Source of the DNA: SIG588 sp045591985
Lineage (GTDB): Bacteria > Bacillota > Clostridia > Oscillospirales > Acutalibacteraceae
Length of the DNA: 64,000 nucleotides
Assembly: GCA_045591985.1 (NCBI GenBank)
Contig: JAZNTV010000008.1
Coordinates: forward strand, 4,718 to 68,717
Reading direction: 5' to 3'
The notes under the pieces are model-generated. The model was not told the DNA's origin. It worked only from the letters and a program-made list of their open reading frames with translations, and made no database searches. Of the stretch, positions 1-8,079 are shown in pieces. The translations under genes and the position numbers were made by a program. Position 1 is the stretch's first letter. Every line of letters starts with the position of its first letter.

Positions 1-1
1 C

Positions 2-379
2 CAGTGTTTCTATCCCGGCGCGGAAGGCGGCAACGCGGTCGCCGACGTGCTGTTCGGCAAGGTCTCCCCGTCCGGCCGTTTACCGGTCACCTTCTATCGT
101 TCGGTCGATGATCTCCCGCCGTTTGAAGATTACTCCATGGAAAACCGCACTTACAAATTCTTTAAAGGCGAACCCGTCTTCCCCTTCGGTCACGGTCTCA
201 CTTATTCGGATATCCGTGAAGAATGGACAGACGAACGCACCGTCACACTCGAAAACCGCGGCGGGTACGATGTCAACTATACCGTGTTACGCTTCGAGTA
301 TATTCCGCACAAAAACCTTTGCGGATTTCAAAAAGTGTTCATACGACCCGGCGAAACCAAAACCGTTCACTTCACATAA
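2..379 (+). CDS. Glycoside hydrolase family 3, C-terminal part (5' end outside window)
   Basis: The frame is open from the first bases, so only the end of the gene is present. It shows the C-terminal GH3 signature: YPGAEGG, ADVLFGKVSPSGRLPVTF, then FPFGHGLTYS, which leads into a fibronectin-III-like domain. Family members act on beta-glycosides, often beta-glucosides or xylosides; the substrate cannot be told from this part. The protein stops at GETKTVHFT, where GH3 proteins usually carry about 30-50 more residues to complete the FnIII fold, so the C-terminus looks short. A strong terminator follows at once. Confidence 0.85.
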   Translation, partial: QCFYPGAEGGNAVADVLFGKVSPSGRLPVTFYRSVDDLPPFEDYSMENRTYKFFKGEPVFPFGHGLTYSDIREEWTDERTVTLENRGGYDVNYTVLRFEYIPHKNLCGFQKVFIRPGETKTVHFT

Positions 380-382
380 ATT

Positions 383-414
383 AAAGGCCCTTGTGATCGC
401 TCACAAGGGCCTTT
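383..414. terminator. Bidirectional terminator between convergent genes
   Basis: A perfect 14-bp stem (AAAGGCCCTTGTGA) with a TCGC loop lies between the GH3 stop and the stop of the convergent GH99-like gene. The A/T ends can serve both directions. Confidence 0.8.
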
Positions 415-417
415 GGC

Positions 418-1530
418 TTATGATCCCGAAAACACGTCGCGCACCGCATCAAGATAGCCGTAGCCATACAGATCGTCGGGTTCAAGATAACTCGTTTCGG
501 TCCATTCGTTCCAGCTGTTGATCGTTACCATCGACAGTTGGTGTTCTTCACAAAACGCTTTGGCTTTTTGTAAAGCGGTTTTAAAGTGTTCGGGCGTGTT
601 GTTCTTCACCACACCGGGACGGAAACACGAAAAGCGCGGATTGTTATCCCAGCCGATCGACACATGCGGAAAATACGGCACGGGATACTCCCTCGTTACC
701 GTCACCCATTCCTTCTCCATATCGGGAATGATCTCGGTATAATCGCGGTCGATATCGGCAAAATGCGCCATCTGATAATGAGTGAGCGAATCGAATCCGA
801 TCTCTTTTGCAAGTTCGGGAGTCACAGGACGGGCGCCGCCGTCGAACCCCGACAAATTGAGGGTAAGTTCACCCCATTTGATCATCTGTACGTGTACACC
901 GGGAAGGCCGGCGGCTTTTGCCTCTTCCTGTAACCAGCGAAGATTCTCCTTCACCTTTTCAATACCGCCGAGACCATTGATAAAATTCTCCAGATCATAG
1001 ATGCTGACAACGGGTTTTCCGTCAATCATATAATAGTTTTCGCGGGTAAAATACTGCGCGATCCAACGTTTGGCAATGGTATGGAATTGCGCTTCGGTCG
1101 CCTTGCCGAGCCATACGTAATCGCCGTCACTGCTGCTGAGATCGTAGTTCCACGTTTGACCCGCATCGTGATTCGCCCACATGATGTAGAACTTCATTTT
1201 GTGGTTGTTTTTTGCTTTTAAGAACCCATCGTTCAGGCAATTTTCCAAAAACGGACGATCGTCGTACCAATACCAATCGTAAATAAAGGTGTTTACACCG
1301 TGCGAAACCGCTTCTTCGATCTGCATCTCCATCACCTCGGGGTCGGCTTCGTCCTGATACCCCCACAACGGTTGGCGATTCCAAACATAATTGTATTCGG
1401 GTTTGATGTGCTCGCGTTTTACCGTCTGCCATTCGCCGATGCCGTCTGCCCAAAAAATACGGGTGCGCAGTTCCTTGCCCGTGTAGGCAGGCCAGACATA
1501 CGCCGCCACGTCAATGTTTTGTTTTCCCAT
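418..1530 (-). CDS. GH99-like / WbsX-type domain protein
   Basis: A 370-residue protein that begins MGKQNIDVAAYVWPAY. The opening (AYVWPAYTG), HGVNTFIYDWYWYD, FYIMWANHD, the GKPVVSIYD strand and the late SWNEWTE motif match the WbsX/GH99-like family, which is found in polysaccharide gene clusters and annotated variously as glycosyltransferase or endo-alpha-mannanase-like hydrolase. The frame stays open further upstream, but that part overlaps the nitroreductase gene, so I take the ATG at 1530, 8 bases after the nitroreductase stop. Last gene of a four-gene operon. No signal peptide is seen, so it is probably cytoplasmic. Substrate unknown. Confidence 0.8.
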   Translation of the reverse strand: MGKQNIDVAAYVWPAYTGKELRTRIFWADGIGEWQTVKREHIKPEYNYVWNRQPLWGYQDEADPEVMEMQIEEAVSHGVNTFIYDWYWYDDRPFLENCLNDGFLKAKNNHKMKFYIMWANHDAGQTWNYDLSSSDGDYVWLGKATEAQFHTIAKRWIAQYFTRENYYMIDGKPVVSIYDLENFINGLGGIEKVKENLRWLQEEAKAAGLPGVHVQMIKWGELTLNLSGFDGGARPVTPELAKEIGFDSLTHYQMAHFADIDRDYTEIIPDMEKEWVTVTREYPVPYFPHVSIGWDNNPRFSCFRPGVVKNNTPEHFKTALQKAKAFCEEHQLSMVTINSWNEWTETSYLEPDDLYGYGYLDAVRDVFSGS

Positions 1531-1538
1531 AGCCGTCC

Positions 1539-2072
1539 TCATTCCTCTTTGACACAGATCCATTCTTCTGCCGGTTTGCGTTTTTTCTCCCGCAACGGGT
1601 CGCCCGCTTTGGCGTAACCGAGAGTGATGACCAAACGCACGGGATGTGACAAACCGCATAACGTGCGAATTTTTTGATCGTCCAACCACCCTAAAATACA
1701 GGTGGAAAGACCCTGTTCGGTTGCCGCCGCGGTAATATACGCCGCCAGAATCCCGATATCGATCGAACGATAATCGTTGTTCTTCACACGCGCACCGACC
1801 GCCGCCGATTTGACGTATGCCTCTTCCGAAATCACGAGCATTACCGGGGCATCGGCGGCAAATTTGTTCATTCCCATCCCCATAGTCGCCTTCGCCACCG
1901 CACGGGCACATGCGCCGTGACAAACGGTAATGCGGTACGGCTGACCGTTACATGCCGAAGGCGCCATGCGCGCCGCTTCCAGTATGGCTGCGAGTTTTTC
2001 TTCTTCCACTGCGCGATCGGCCTCGTAGCTACGGCAGGATTGCCGCTTGTATATCAAATCCTGAAAATCCAT
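1539..2072 (-). CDS. Nitroreductase-family flavoprotein
   Basis: A 177-residue protein with typical nitroreductase features: the N-terminal RQSCRSYE FMN-phosphate-binding motif, ARMAPSACNGQPYRI, a central helix DIGILAAYITAAATEQGLSTCILGW and the C-terminal LVITLGYAK strand. Family members are FMN-dependent NAD(P)H oxidoreductases that usually act as dimers in the cytoplasm on quinones, nitro compounds or other acceptors; the real substrate cannot be inferred. It begins 2 bases after the SGNH hydrolase stop, so the two genes are probably translated together. Confidence 0.9.
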   Translation of the reverse strand: MDFQDLIYKRQSCRSYEADRAVEEEKLAAILEAARMAPSACNGQPYRITVCHGACARAVAKATMGMGMNKFAADAPVMLVISEEAYVKSAAVGARVKNNDYRSIDIGILAAYITAAATEQGLSTCILGWLDDQKIRTLCGLSHPVRLVITLGYAKAGDPLREKKRKPAEEWICVKEE

Positions 2073-2074
2073 CC

Positions 2075-2731
2075 TTACAGTCCTTTCAAAAAAGCGGCGA
2101 TCTTTTCCGCCAGGATCACGTGTCCCGCATCGTTCGGATGCAGTCCGTCGGGCACATACCGCTCTTTGATCACGGGCACTTCGGGCTGCATGCCGCTCGC
2201 GGCATACAGATCCAACACGGGCAACGAGTAATATTCCGCTACTTCGCGAATGATCTCCACATAGGTCTTAAGCGGTGCCACGTCCTGCGGCTTACCGCCG
2301 TCTCCGCGGAGAGAGAATTCATTGCAACGGTGCAAGGGAGTCAAGACCACGATCGGTTTATCGGGATATTTCGTGATGAGCGCCGTATACAGCGTGTGTA
2401 ATGCACCGTAGAAAGTGAGCGGATCACGATCGCTCATCTCACCGAGCGGCGCATCGCCGTGGCCGTAATCGTTTGTACCACCGAACACCACCACGACATC
2501 GGCATCGGCTTCCATCTCGGCAGTACGTGTGACAAAATCACGATCCCAGCGCGGCTCAACCGACGGGGTATGCTGTTTGGCAATACGCGTACCGCCGATG
2601 CCGTAGTTGCGGGAGATCACACCGTATTCCGCGGCCAAAAGATCGCTGAACTTTTTGCCGGGCGCAGACGTGCCGTGGCCTTCGGTGATGCTGTCACCTA
2701 AGAAATTGATTTTCTTACCTTGCAGTTCCAT
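2075..2731 (-). CDS. SGNH/GDSL-family hydrolase
   Basis: A 218-residue protein. Block I GDSITEGHG carries the nucleophilic Ser, the block III Asn is in GGTNDYG, and the catalytic Asp/His pair is in DGLHPNDAGH near residue 198. Such enzymes are esterases or deacetylases of lipids, polysaccharides or peptidoglycan. No signal peptide is visible. The start at 2731 has a GAGAGAGGAC ribosome binding site and overlaps the end of gtrA by 17 bases, which indicates an operon. With GtrA and the GH99-like protein nearby, a role in glycan decoration is plausible but inferred. Confidence 0.9.
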   Translation of the reverse strand: MELQGKKINFLGDSITEGHGTSAPGKKFSDLLAAEYGVISRNYGIGGTRIAKQHTPSVEPRWDRDFVTRTAEMEADADVVVVFGGTNDYGHGDAPLGEMSDRDPLTFYGALHTLYTALITKYPDKPIVVLTPLHRCNEFSLRGDGGKPQDVAPLKTYVEIIREVAEYYSLPVLDLYAASGMQPEVPVIKERYVPDGLHPNDAGHVILAEKIAAFLKGL

Positions 2732-3185
2732 TGTCCTCTCTCTCCTTTTTGAAGATCACTAATTTGCTGAAAATATAATTCAAAATCAACACGATCACCT
2801 GTAAAAGAATCTTGCAGATATCGTGACCGTTCACCGTAACAAACGGCAATGCCAACGACCATGCACCAAAACCCAACAGATCAATAGCAATGAACAATCC
2901 TGCCTCGGCAATCAGCAAAGACGCCACACGTGCACCGACAAAAGCAGGCAATTCCCGCCGTAATACGGCGGGTGCCCAACTCTTACTTTCGAACACCCAC
3001 AGTTTGTTGGTGAAAAACGCCGTCATCACCGCCGCCGCCCACGCGACCACATTCCAAACGAGATATAACTGTGTACCAAACACCAGTGTACAAAGTTTGT
3101 ACACCACCAGATCCACAAGAGTGGTTAACGCGCCGAAAAAGATATACAGTATCATTTCCTTGTATTTACAAAACAACTGTTTCAT
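2715..3185 (-). CDS. GtrA-family membrane protein
   Basis: A 156-residue protein with about four hydrophobic segments (roughly residues 9-30, 40-60, 80-105 and 125-147), the GtrA/DPMS-family pattern (ALTTLVDLVVYKL, FFTNKLWVF, NYIFSKLVIF). Family members are thought to help move lipid-linked sugars across the membrane for wall or O-antigen glycosylation. First gene of the operon; the ATG at 3185 follows an AACGGAGGAAGCGT leader. The flippase role is family knowledge, not shown here. Confidence 0.88.
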   Translation of the reverse strand: MKQLFCKYKEMILYIFFGALTTLVDLVVYKLCTLVFGTQLYLVWNVVAWAAAVMTAFFTNKLWVFESKSWAPAVLRRELPAFVGARVASLLIAEAGLFIAIDLLGFGAWSLALPFVTVNGHDICKILLQVIVLILNYIFSKLVIFKKEREDNGTAR

Positions 3186-3260
3186 ACGCTTCCTCCGTTA
3201 TCATAGTGTTTTAAAGATACCACAAAACAAAAACGCTTGTCAACAGTATGGGCAAAATAA

Positions 3261-3282
3261 AACGAGGGGTTTCCCCCTCGTT
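3261..3282 (-). terminator. feoB terminator
   Basis: A 9-bp stem AACGAGGGG/CCCCTCGTT, reaching into the feoB stop codon, followed on the minus strand by a TTTTATTTT tract. Confidence 0.7.
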
Positions 3283-5287
3283 AAAAAAGAGCCGTAACCA
3301 TGCGGCTGAATAAGCAAAGCAACACGCCAACCGCCGTCGGCAGTAAAACGGAAAGCGCCGTCCACTTCACACTGCGTGTTTCTTTCCATACAGTAAGACA
3401 AGTCGTGGAACACGGCCAATGAAAAAGTGTAAACAACAACACACACCACACAGTAAGCGGCGTCCAGCCGTTTTGAAACAAAATGCCGCTCATCACCGCT
3501 GTGCTCGTTTCGCTGAGAGTGCTTCCTGCTGTGTAGATCATAAGTAAGATCGGCATGACGATCTCGTTGGCGGGAAACCCCAACAGAAAAGCAAGCAGGA
3601 TGGCACCGTCCATGCCGAGCAAGCCTCCGATCGGTTCCAAGAAGTCGGCACACAACCGTATCAGCGGCACACCGCCTGTCGTTACATTGGCAAGCAACCA
3701 AATCACTACACCGGCGGGCGCTGCCACCGCTGCCGCCCTTCCAAGCACGAACACCGTGCGATCGAGCACCGAACGTACAAGCACCTGCCCCACACGCGGC
3801 ATACGATACGGCGGCAATTCCAACACAAAAGCAGACGGCATTCCGCGTAACCACGTAGCCGACAACAGACGCGAAACGAGCAAGGTCATCCCTATACCGA
3901 GCAACACGGTTGCCGCCAACACCGCCGCCGCCCGCCATGACGAAGCGCAAGTTCCCGCAAACAGCAACGGCGTGAGCGCAATCAACAGCGGAAAGCGCCC
4001 GTTACACGGTACCATGCTGTTGGTCACCGTTGCAATGATCCGCTCACGCGGGGAATCCATAATGCGACAACCCGTCACCCCCACAGCGTTACACCCGAGT
4101 CCCATACACATGGTAAGTCCCTGTTTACCGCAAGTACAGGCACGCTGAAATCCGCGGTCGAGCGTAAACGCGACACGCGGCAAATAGCCGATGTCTTCAA
4201 GCAACGTAAACAGCGGAAAAAAGATCGCCATCGGCGGCAACATCACCGCCACTACCCATGAAAGCACACCATAGGCACCGTCCACCACTATCGATTGCAA
4301 CCACCACGGCGCACCGCATACCGTACACAAGGCAGTTAATCCGACACGCCCCCAACCAAACAAGCGGGAAAGCCAATTCGACAAACCGTTTGCCCCGCAC
4401 ACCGTAAACCACAGCAATACACACAGCATTCCGAGCATAACGGGGATTCCCGTAAAACGCCCCGTAAGAATACGGTCCACACGCCTGTCGCGTGTGGCCG
4501 CCTTGGGATTGCCGTATTCCACCACCGCATCACACAGCGCTTCGGCGTGTAACACCACACAAGCCGCCATCGCCTGTCCCAACCGTTCGCGAGGAAGACC
4601 TTCCGACTCGGCCGCTTCATATGCCGCCTCCCGTTCTTCCGACGGTATGCCGAGCGCCACCGCGTCGTGGGGGTATGCAAGCACACGCCGTGCCACCGAT
4701 TCGTCCGCCGAAATGCAAGCCGTTGCCGCTCGAATGGGGACGGTATAGCGAACGGGACACGGCACGGGCGGTATGGCCAACACGCGTTGCACTGCCGAAA
4801 GCAGCGAATCCAACCCCCGTTTGTCCCGCGCACTGGTAGCCACGACCGGCACACCCAACTCCGCTTCCAATTGTTGTGTATCCACGCGGATCCCCTTGGC
4901 AGCCGCTTCATCCATCAAGTTTACACACACTACCGTGCGCGGCTGTATTTCGATCACTTGCAACGCCAAAATCAAACTCCGGGAAAGACAGGTGGCATCG
5001 CACACCGCAATCACGGCATCGGGCGCTTGGTCGTACAAATACGCCCGTGTTACCGCCTCTTCTTCCGACCGTGCCGCCAAAGAATAGGTTCCCGGCAAAT
5101 CCACCATGCGCCAACTGCCTTTTTCATGCCGACAGACCCCCTCGGCTGCGCTCACTGTTTTGCCGGTCCAGTTACCGGTATGTTGTCGCAAACCTGTCAA
5201 AGCATTAAACACGGTACTTTTCCCTACATTGGGATTTCCCACCAATGCCACGGTTGCAGATATCTCTCGTTTCGGTGTGCGCTTCAT
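3281..5287 (-). CDS. feoB: Ferrous iron transporter FeoB
   Basis: A 668-residue Fe(II) importer of the inner membrane. The N-terminal G domain shows G1 GNPNVGKST (about residues 16-24), G3 DLPGTYSL, G4 NLMDEA and G5 SARDKRGL. Two Gate-type membrane halves follow, with ANEIVMPILLM near the C-terminus. Length is in the usual range (650-780). The start at 5287 gives a 4-base ATGA overlap with feoA; the longer open frame upstream only shadows feoA. Iron (Fur-type) control would be expected, but I saw no convincing box. Confidence 0.96.
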   Translation of the reverse strand: MKRTPKREISATVALVGNPNVGKSTVFNALTGLRQHTGNWTGKTVSAAEGVCRHEKGSWRMVDLPGTYSLAARSEEEAVTRAYLYDQAPDAVIAVCDATCLSRSLILALQVIEIQPRTVVCVNLMDEAAAKGIRVDTQQLEAELGVPVVATSARDKRGLDSLLSAVQRVLAIPPVPCPVRYTVPIRAATACISADESVARRVLAYPHDAVALGIPSEEREAAYEAAESEGLPRERLGQAMAACVVLHAEALCDAVVEYGNPKAATRDRRVDRILTGRFTGIPVMLGMLCVLLWFTVCGANGLSNWLSRLFGWGRVGLTALCTVCGAPWWLQSIVVDGAYGVLSWVVAVMLPPMAIFFPLFTLLEDIGYLPRVAFTLDRGFQRACTCGKQGLTMCMGLGCNAVGVTGCRIMDSPRERIIATVTNSMVPCNGRFPLLIALTPLLFAGTCASSWRAAAVLAATVLLGIGMTLLVSRLLSATWLRGMPSAFVLELPPYRMPRVGQVLVRSVLDRTVFVLGRAAAVAAPAGVVIWLLANVTTGGVPLIRLCADFLEPIGGLLGMDGAILLAFLLGFPANEIVMPILLMIYTAGSTLSETSTAVMSGILFQNGWTPLTVWCVLLFTLFHWPCSTTCLTVWKETRSVKWTALSVLLPTAVGVLLCLFSRMVTALF

Positions 5288-5535
5288 CCCGCCACCGCCT
5301 TTCGGGCAAGCATCACCGCCGCCGCATCCCGCCGTCGCAATGCCAGCACCGCTCCGCGCACGGCATATGCCGTCGGATCCCCAGACGGACTGCGAAACAA
5401 ACATTGCACCGACGTTCCTTCGATCAATCCCATATCCCACAATCGCCGACGCATCGCTTCGTCGGTATCCAATGCACACACGATCCCCGACTCGCCCACC
5501 GCAAGCGCCGCCAGTGTACACGCCTCTGTATTCAT
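5284..5535 (-). CDS. feoA: FeoA-domain protein
   Basis: An 83-residue SH3-like FeoA protein (LAALAVGESGIVCAL, RRRLWDMGLIEGTSVQCLF, SGDPTAYAVRGAVLALRRRDA). FeoA is a small cytoplasmic partner needed for FeoB iron uptake. The ATG at 5535 has an AAGGAG site; a longer reading from 5634 lacks family similarity at its start and was rejected. Its TGA overlaps the feoB ATG. Confidence 0.93.
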   Translation of the reverse strand: MNTEACTLAALAVGESGIVCALDTDEAMRRRLWDMGLIEGTSVQCLFRSPSGDPTAYAVRGAVLALRRRDAAAVMLARKAVAG

Positions 5536-5641
5536 AGGCTTTCGCTCCTTTACATAGGAATACTTTAGGTTATGCCAGTGTATGACAGCGTCCCCTCTTC
5601 GGTTACAACGGAAAAAATATGCTGAAATTTTCATTTTTTCT

Positions 5642-5670
5642 TTGCGTTTTCAAAAGATATGTGTTATACT
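5642..5670 (+). promoter_or_regulatory. Sigma-A-type promoter of the hydrolase-murF-ddl cluster
   Basis: TTGCGT and TATACT separated by 17 bases, ending about 32 bases before the start codon. Confidence 0.6.
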
Positions 5671-5702
5671 AAGATAAATATGCAAACAAAGGAGGGGTTT
5701 GT

Positions 5703-6476
5703 GTGAAAAGCATTACCGTTGACGGGTTGAATATCGCCTATTTCGATCGCGGCGAAGGTCCGGTCGTATTGCTTCTGCATGGTTGGGGCGCCCCCGCTAA
5801 AACCTATCGCTTACTCATCGACCACCTCTCCTCCTATTGCCGCGTGATCGCTCCCGATCTGCCCGGCTTCGGCAATTCACAAGAACCGCCCGCTCCGTGG
5901 ACATCGGCACGGTTTGCCGAATTTGTAAAGGTATTTGCCGCCGCTGTCGGCATTGAAGAAGCGGTGGTCATCGGCCATTCCAACGGCGGACGTATCGCTT
6001 TGCATCTGCTGGCGGAAGGGTGTAATTTCACCATAAAAAAAGCTGTTTTGATGGACGCCGCCGGCCTAAAGCCGCATCGCGGATTCTCATACTATTATAA
6101 GGTGTACACATACAAAGCAGCACGCCTCTTCTTCTCGTTACCCCTTATCCGTTCGTTGTTCCCGCATGCCGTCGAAAAAGCACGGCAAAAACGCGGCTCG
6201 GCAGATTATCGCAACGCCTCACCCGTTATGCGCCAAAGCATGGTGTTGGCCGTAAACCAAGATCTTTCACATCTGCTCCCAAGTGTAAAGGCTTCAACCT
6301 TGCTGATATGGGGTGAGAAGGATACCGCTACCCCGCTGTGCGACGGTCAAAAGATGGAGCGCCTCATCCCCGACGCGGGATTGGTTACGTTGGCGGGCGC
6401 GGGGCATTTCGCGTTCGCCGAACAATGGGGACAATGCCGCCGTGTCTTAGACTCATTTCTCAAACCTACCCCCTAA
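5703..6476 (+). CDS. Alpha/beta-fold hydrolase
   Basis: A 257-residue cytoplasmic hydrolase. The oxyanion motif HGWGAP is at residues 26-31 and the nucleophile elbow GHSNGG at 91-96 (Ser93). The acid is probably in WGEKDTATP and the base His in GAGHFAF, a complete Ser-Asp-His triad. It starts with GTG behind AAAGGAGGGG. The next gene, a Mur ligase, follows after 30 bases, so an operon for wall precursor work is likely; the substrate is unknown. Confidence 0.9.
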   Translation: MKSITVDGLNIAYFDRGEGPVVLLLHGWGAPAKTYRLLIDHLSSYCRVIAPDLPGFGNSQEPPAPWTSARFAEFVKVFAAAVGIEEAVVIGHSNGGRIALHLLAEGCNFTIKKAVLMDAAGLKPHRGFSYYYKVYTYKAARLFFSLPLIRSLFPHAVEKARQKRGSADYRNASPVMRQSMVLAVNQDLSHLLPSVKASTLLIWGEKDTATPLCDGQKMERLIPDAGLVTLAGAGHFAFAEQWGQCRRVLDSFLKPTP

Positions 6477-6506
6477 ACTTATCCCCGAATTAGGAGTTGA
6501 TCGTTC

Positions 6507-8045
6507 GTGTTACCTTTGATCGTTAAACTGTTGCTTCTTGTATCGGCGGCAGCCTGCTATTGTGTACAGGTCGTTTACTTTACACATATGTTACAATTGA
6601 ACTCCTATCGCGACGAGCGGTATATGCGTTGGTGCAACGAAAACGCCAACCGTTTGATCTCGGTCAAGCGATTGTTACCGTTATCGGCCGCCGTATTGGC
6701 CTTTATTCCTTTGGAAAGTACGTTGCGTAACGGTATAGCGGCCGCCGCCTTGTTACTTACCGCTTTGCTGAATCTTCCGCCGAAGGCGAAAAAGCCGTTG
6801 GTGGTCACCGCCCGTGTAAAGCGTTTGTTTGGTGTAGAAGCGCTGTTGCTTGCGGCCGCGCTTACCGCCGCGTGGTTCTTTTCGCCTTGGCGCACGCTGT
6901 TGTTGCTCGGTCTGTTCGGCAGTATCACCTGGTTTTGGGTGCGTGTGGCGGCGTGGATCGCCTCCCCCATGGAAAAAGCGATCGCCTCCCGTTTTGTCAA
7001 GGATGCCCGTCGCCGCATGGAAGAGCGCCCCGATCTCACGGTCATCGGCATCACCGGCAGTTACGGTAAGACCAGCACCAAAAACTTCCTGCAAGCCTTG
7101 CTGTCTGTGAAATACAACGTATTGATCACTCCTGAAAATTACAATACTACACTCGGCGTTGTACGTACCATCCGCGAACGTCTGCGTCCGTCTCATCAAA
7201 TTTTCGTGTGTGAAATGGGCGCCAAAAACATTGGAGACATCAAGGAGATCTGCGATTTGGTACATCCCAAGCACGGCATGATCACCTCGATCGGCGAACA
7301 ACACTTGGAAACCTTTGGCAGTTTGCAAAACATCATCTCCACCAAATTTGAACTGGCCGATGCGCTTCCCGAAGAGGGTATCCTTTTTTTAAACACCGAC
7401 AACGAACACATCCGCGCACAAAAACGCGAAGCGGTCGGTTACGGATTGACTCACGGCGACTATACGGTTGAAAACATACACACCGACGCCAACGGCACCC
7501 ACTTCACCGTCAAAAATGCAGCTGAAAAAGCGGAATTCACCACGCGTCTGCTCGGCGCACACAACATCCAGAATCTGGTGGGGTGTATTGCCGTGGCGCA
7601 CTGTATGGGTATTGAACTTAAAGACATGGCGTATCCCATTCGTTTACTGAAACCCGTGGAGCACCGTCTGCAGTTACTTCCCAACGGATTTATTGACGAT
7701 GCCTATAACTCCAACCCTGCCGGTTTCCGTTCGGCACTCGATGTGCTTGCGGCATTCGAAGGACAACGAGTATTGGTCACTCCCGGCATGGTGGAACTCG
7801 GCGAACGGCAGGATGCACTGAACCGCGAACTCGGCGAATATGCCGCCTCTCGCTGTGATTATGCCATTTTGGTCGGTGAAAAGCAGGCACCCCCGCTGAA
7901 AGCCGGATTGTTAGACGGGGGCTTTGATGCCTCCCGCCTGTTTGTTGCCCCCACGCTGAACGATGCTTTGTCCCTTCTTGCGACACTACCGTCCGAAGGC
8001 AAACGCACCGTATTGCTTGAAAACGATCTTCCCGATAATTTCTAA
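6507..8045 (+). CDS. MurF-like Mur ligase with N-terminal membrane domain
   Basis: A 512-residue ATP-dependent amide ligase of the MurF type (joins D-Ala-D-Ala to UDP-MurNAc-tripeptide in the classical enzyme). P-loop GITGSYGKTST is at residues 181-191, followed by ENYNTTLGVVRTI, GAKNIGDI, the HR motif PVEHRLQ and DDAYNSNPAG. Unlike soluble MurF, the first ~150 residues hold about four hydrophobic segments (1-27, 55-91, 112-126, 129-150). It starts with GTG. D-Ala-D-Ala ligase follows, fitting a role with that dipeptide. It could be a second, specialised MurF rather than the housekeeping one. Confidence 0.85.
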   Translation: MLPLIVKLLLLVSAAACYCVQVVYFTHMLQLNSYRDERYMRWCNENANRLISVKRLLPLSAAVLAFIPLESTLRNGIAAAALLLTALLNLPPKAKKPLVVTARVKRLFGVEALLLAAALTAAWFFSPWRTLLLLGLFGSITWFWVRVAAWIASPMEKAIASRFVKDARRRMEERPDLTVIGITGSYGKTSTKNFLQALLSVKYNVLITPENYNTTLGVVRTIRERLRPSHQIFVCEMGAKNIGDIKEICDLVHPKHGMITSIGEQHLETFGSLQNIISTKFELADALPEEGILFLNTDNEHIRAQKREAVGYGLTHGDYTVENIHTDANGTHFTVKNAAEKAEFTTRLLGAHNIQNLVGCIAVAHCMGIELKDMAYPIRLLKPVEHRLQLLPNGFIDDAYNSNPAGFRSALDVLAAFEGQRVLVTPGMVELGERQDALNRELGEYAASRCDYAILVGEKQAPPLKAGLLDGGFDASRLFVAPTLNDALSLLATLPSEGKRTVLLENDLPDNF

Positions 8046-8079
8046 TATATCCTTAAATGCGTTAGGAGTTGTGTCAGTT

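Noticed and set aside
1531..1923. N-terminal extension of the GH99-like protein
   Set aside because: It only reads the nitroreductase gene in another frame and has no family similarity.
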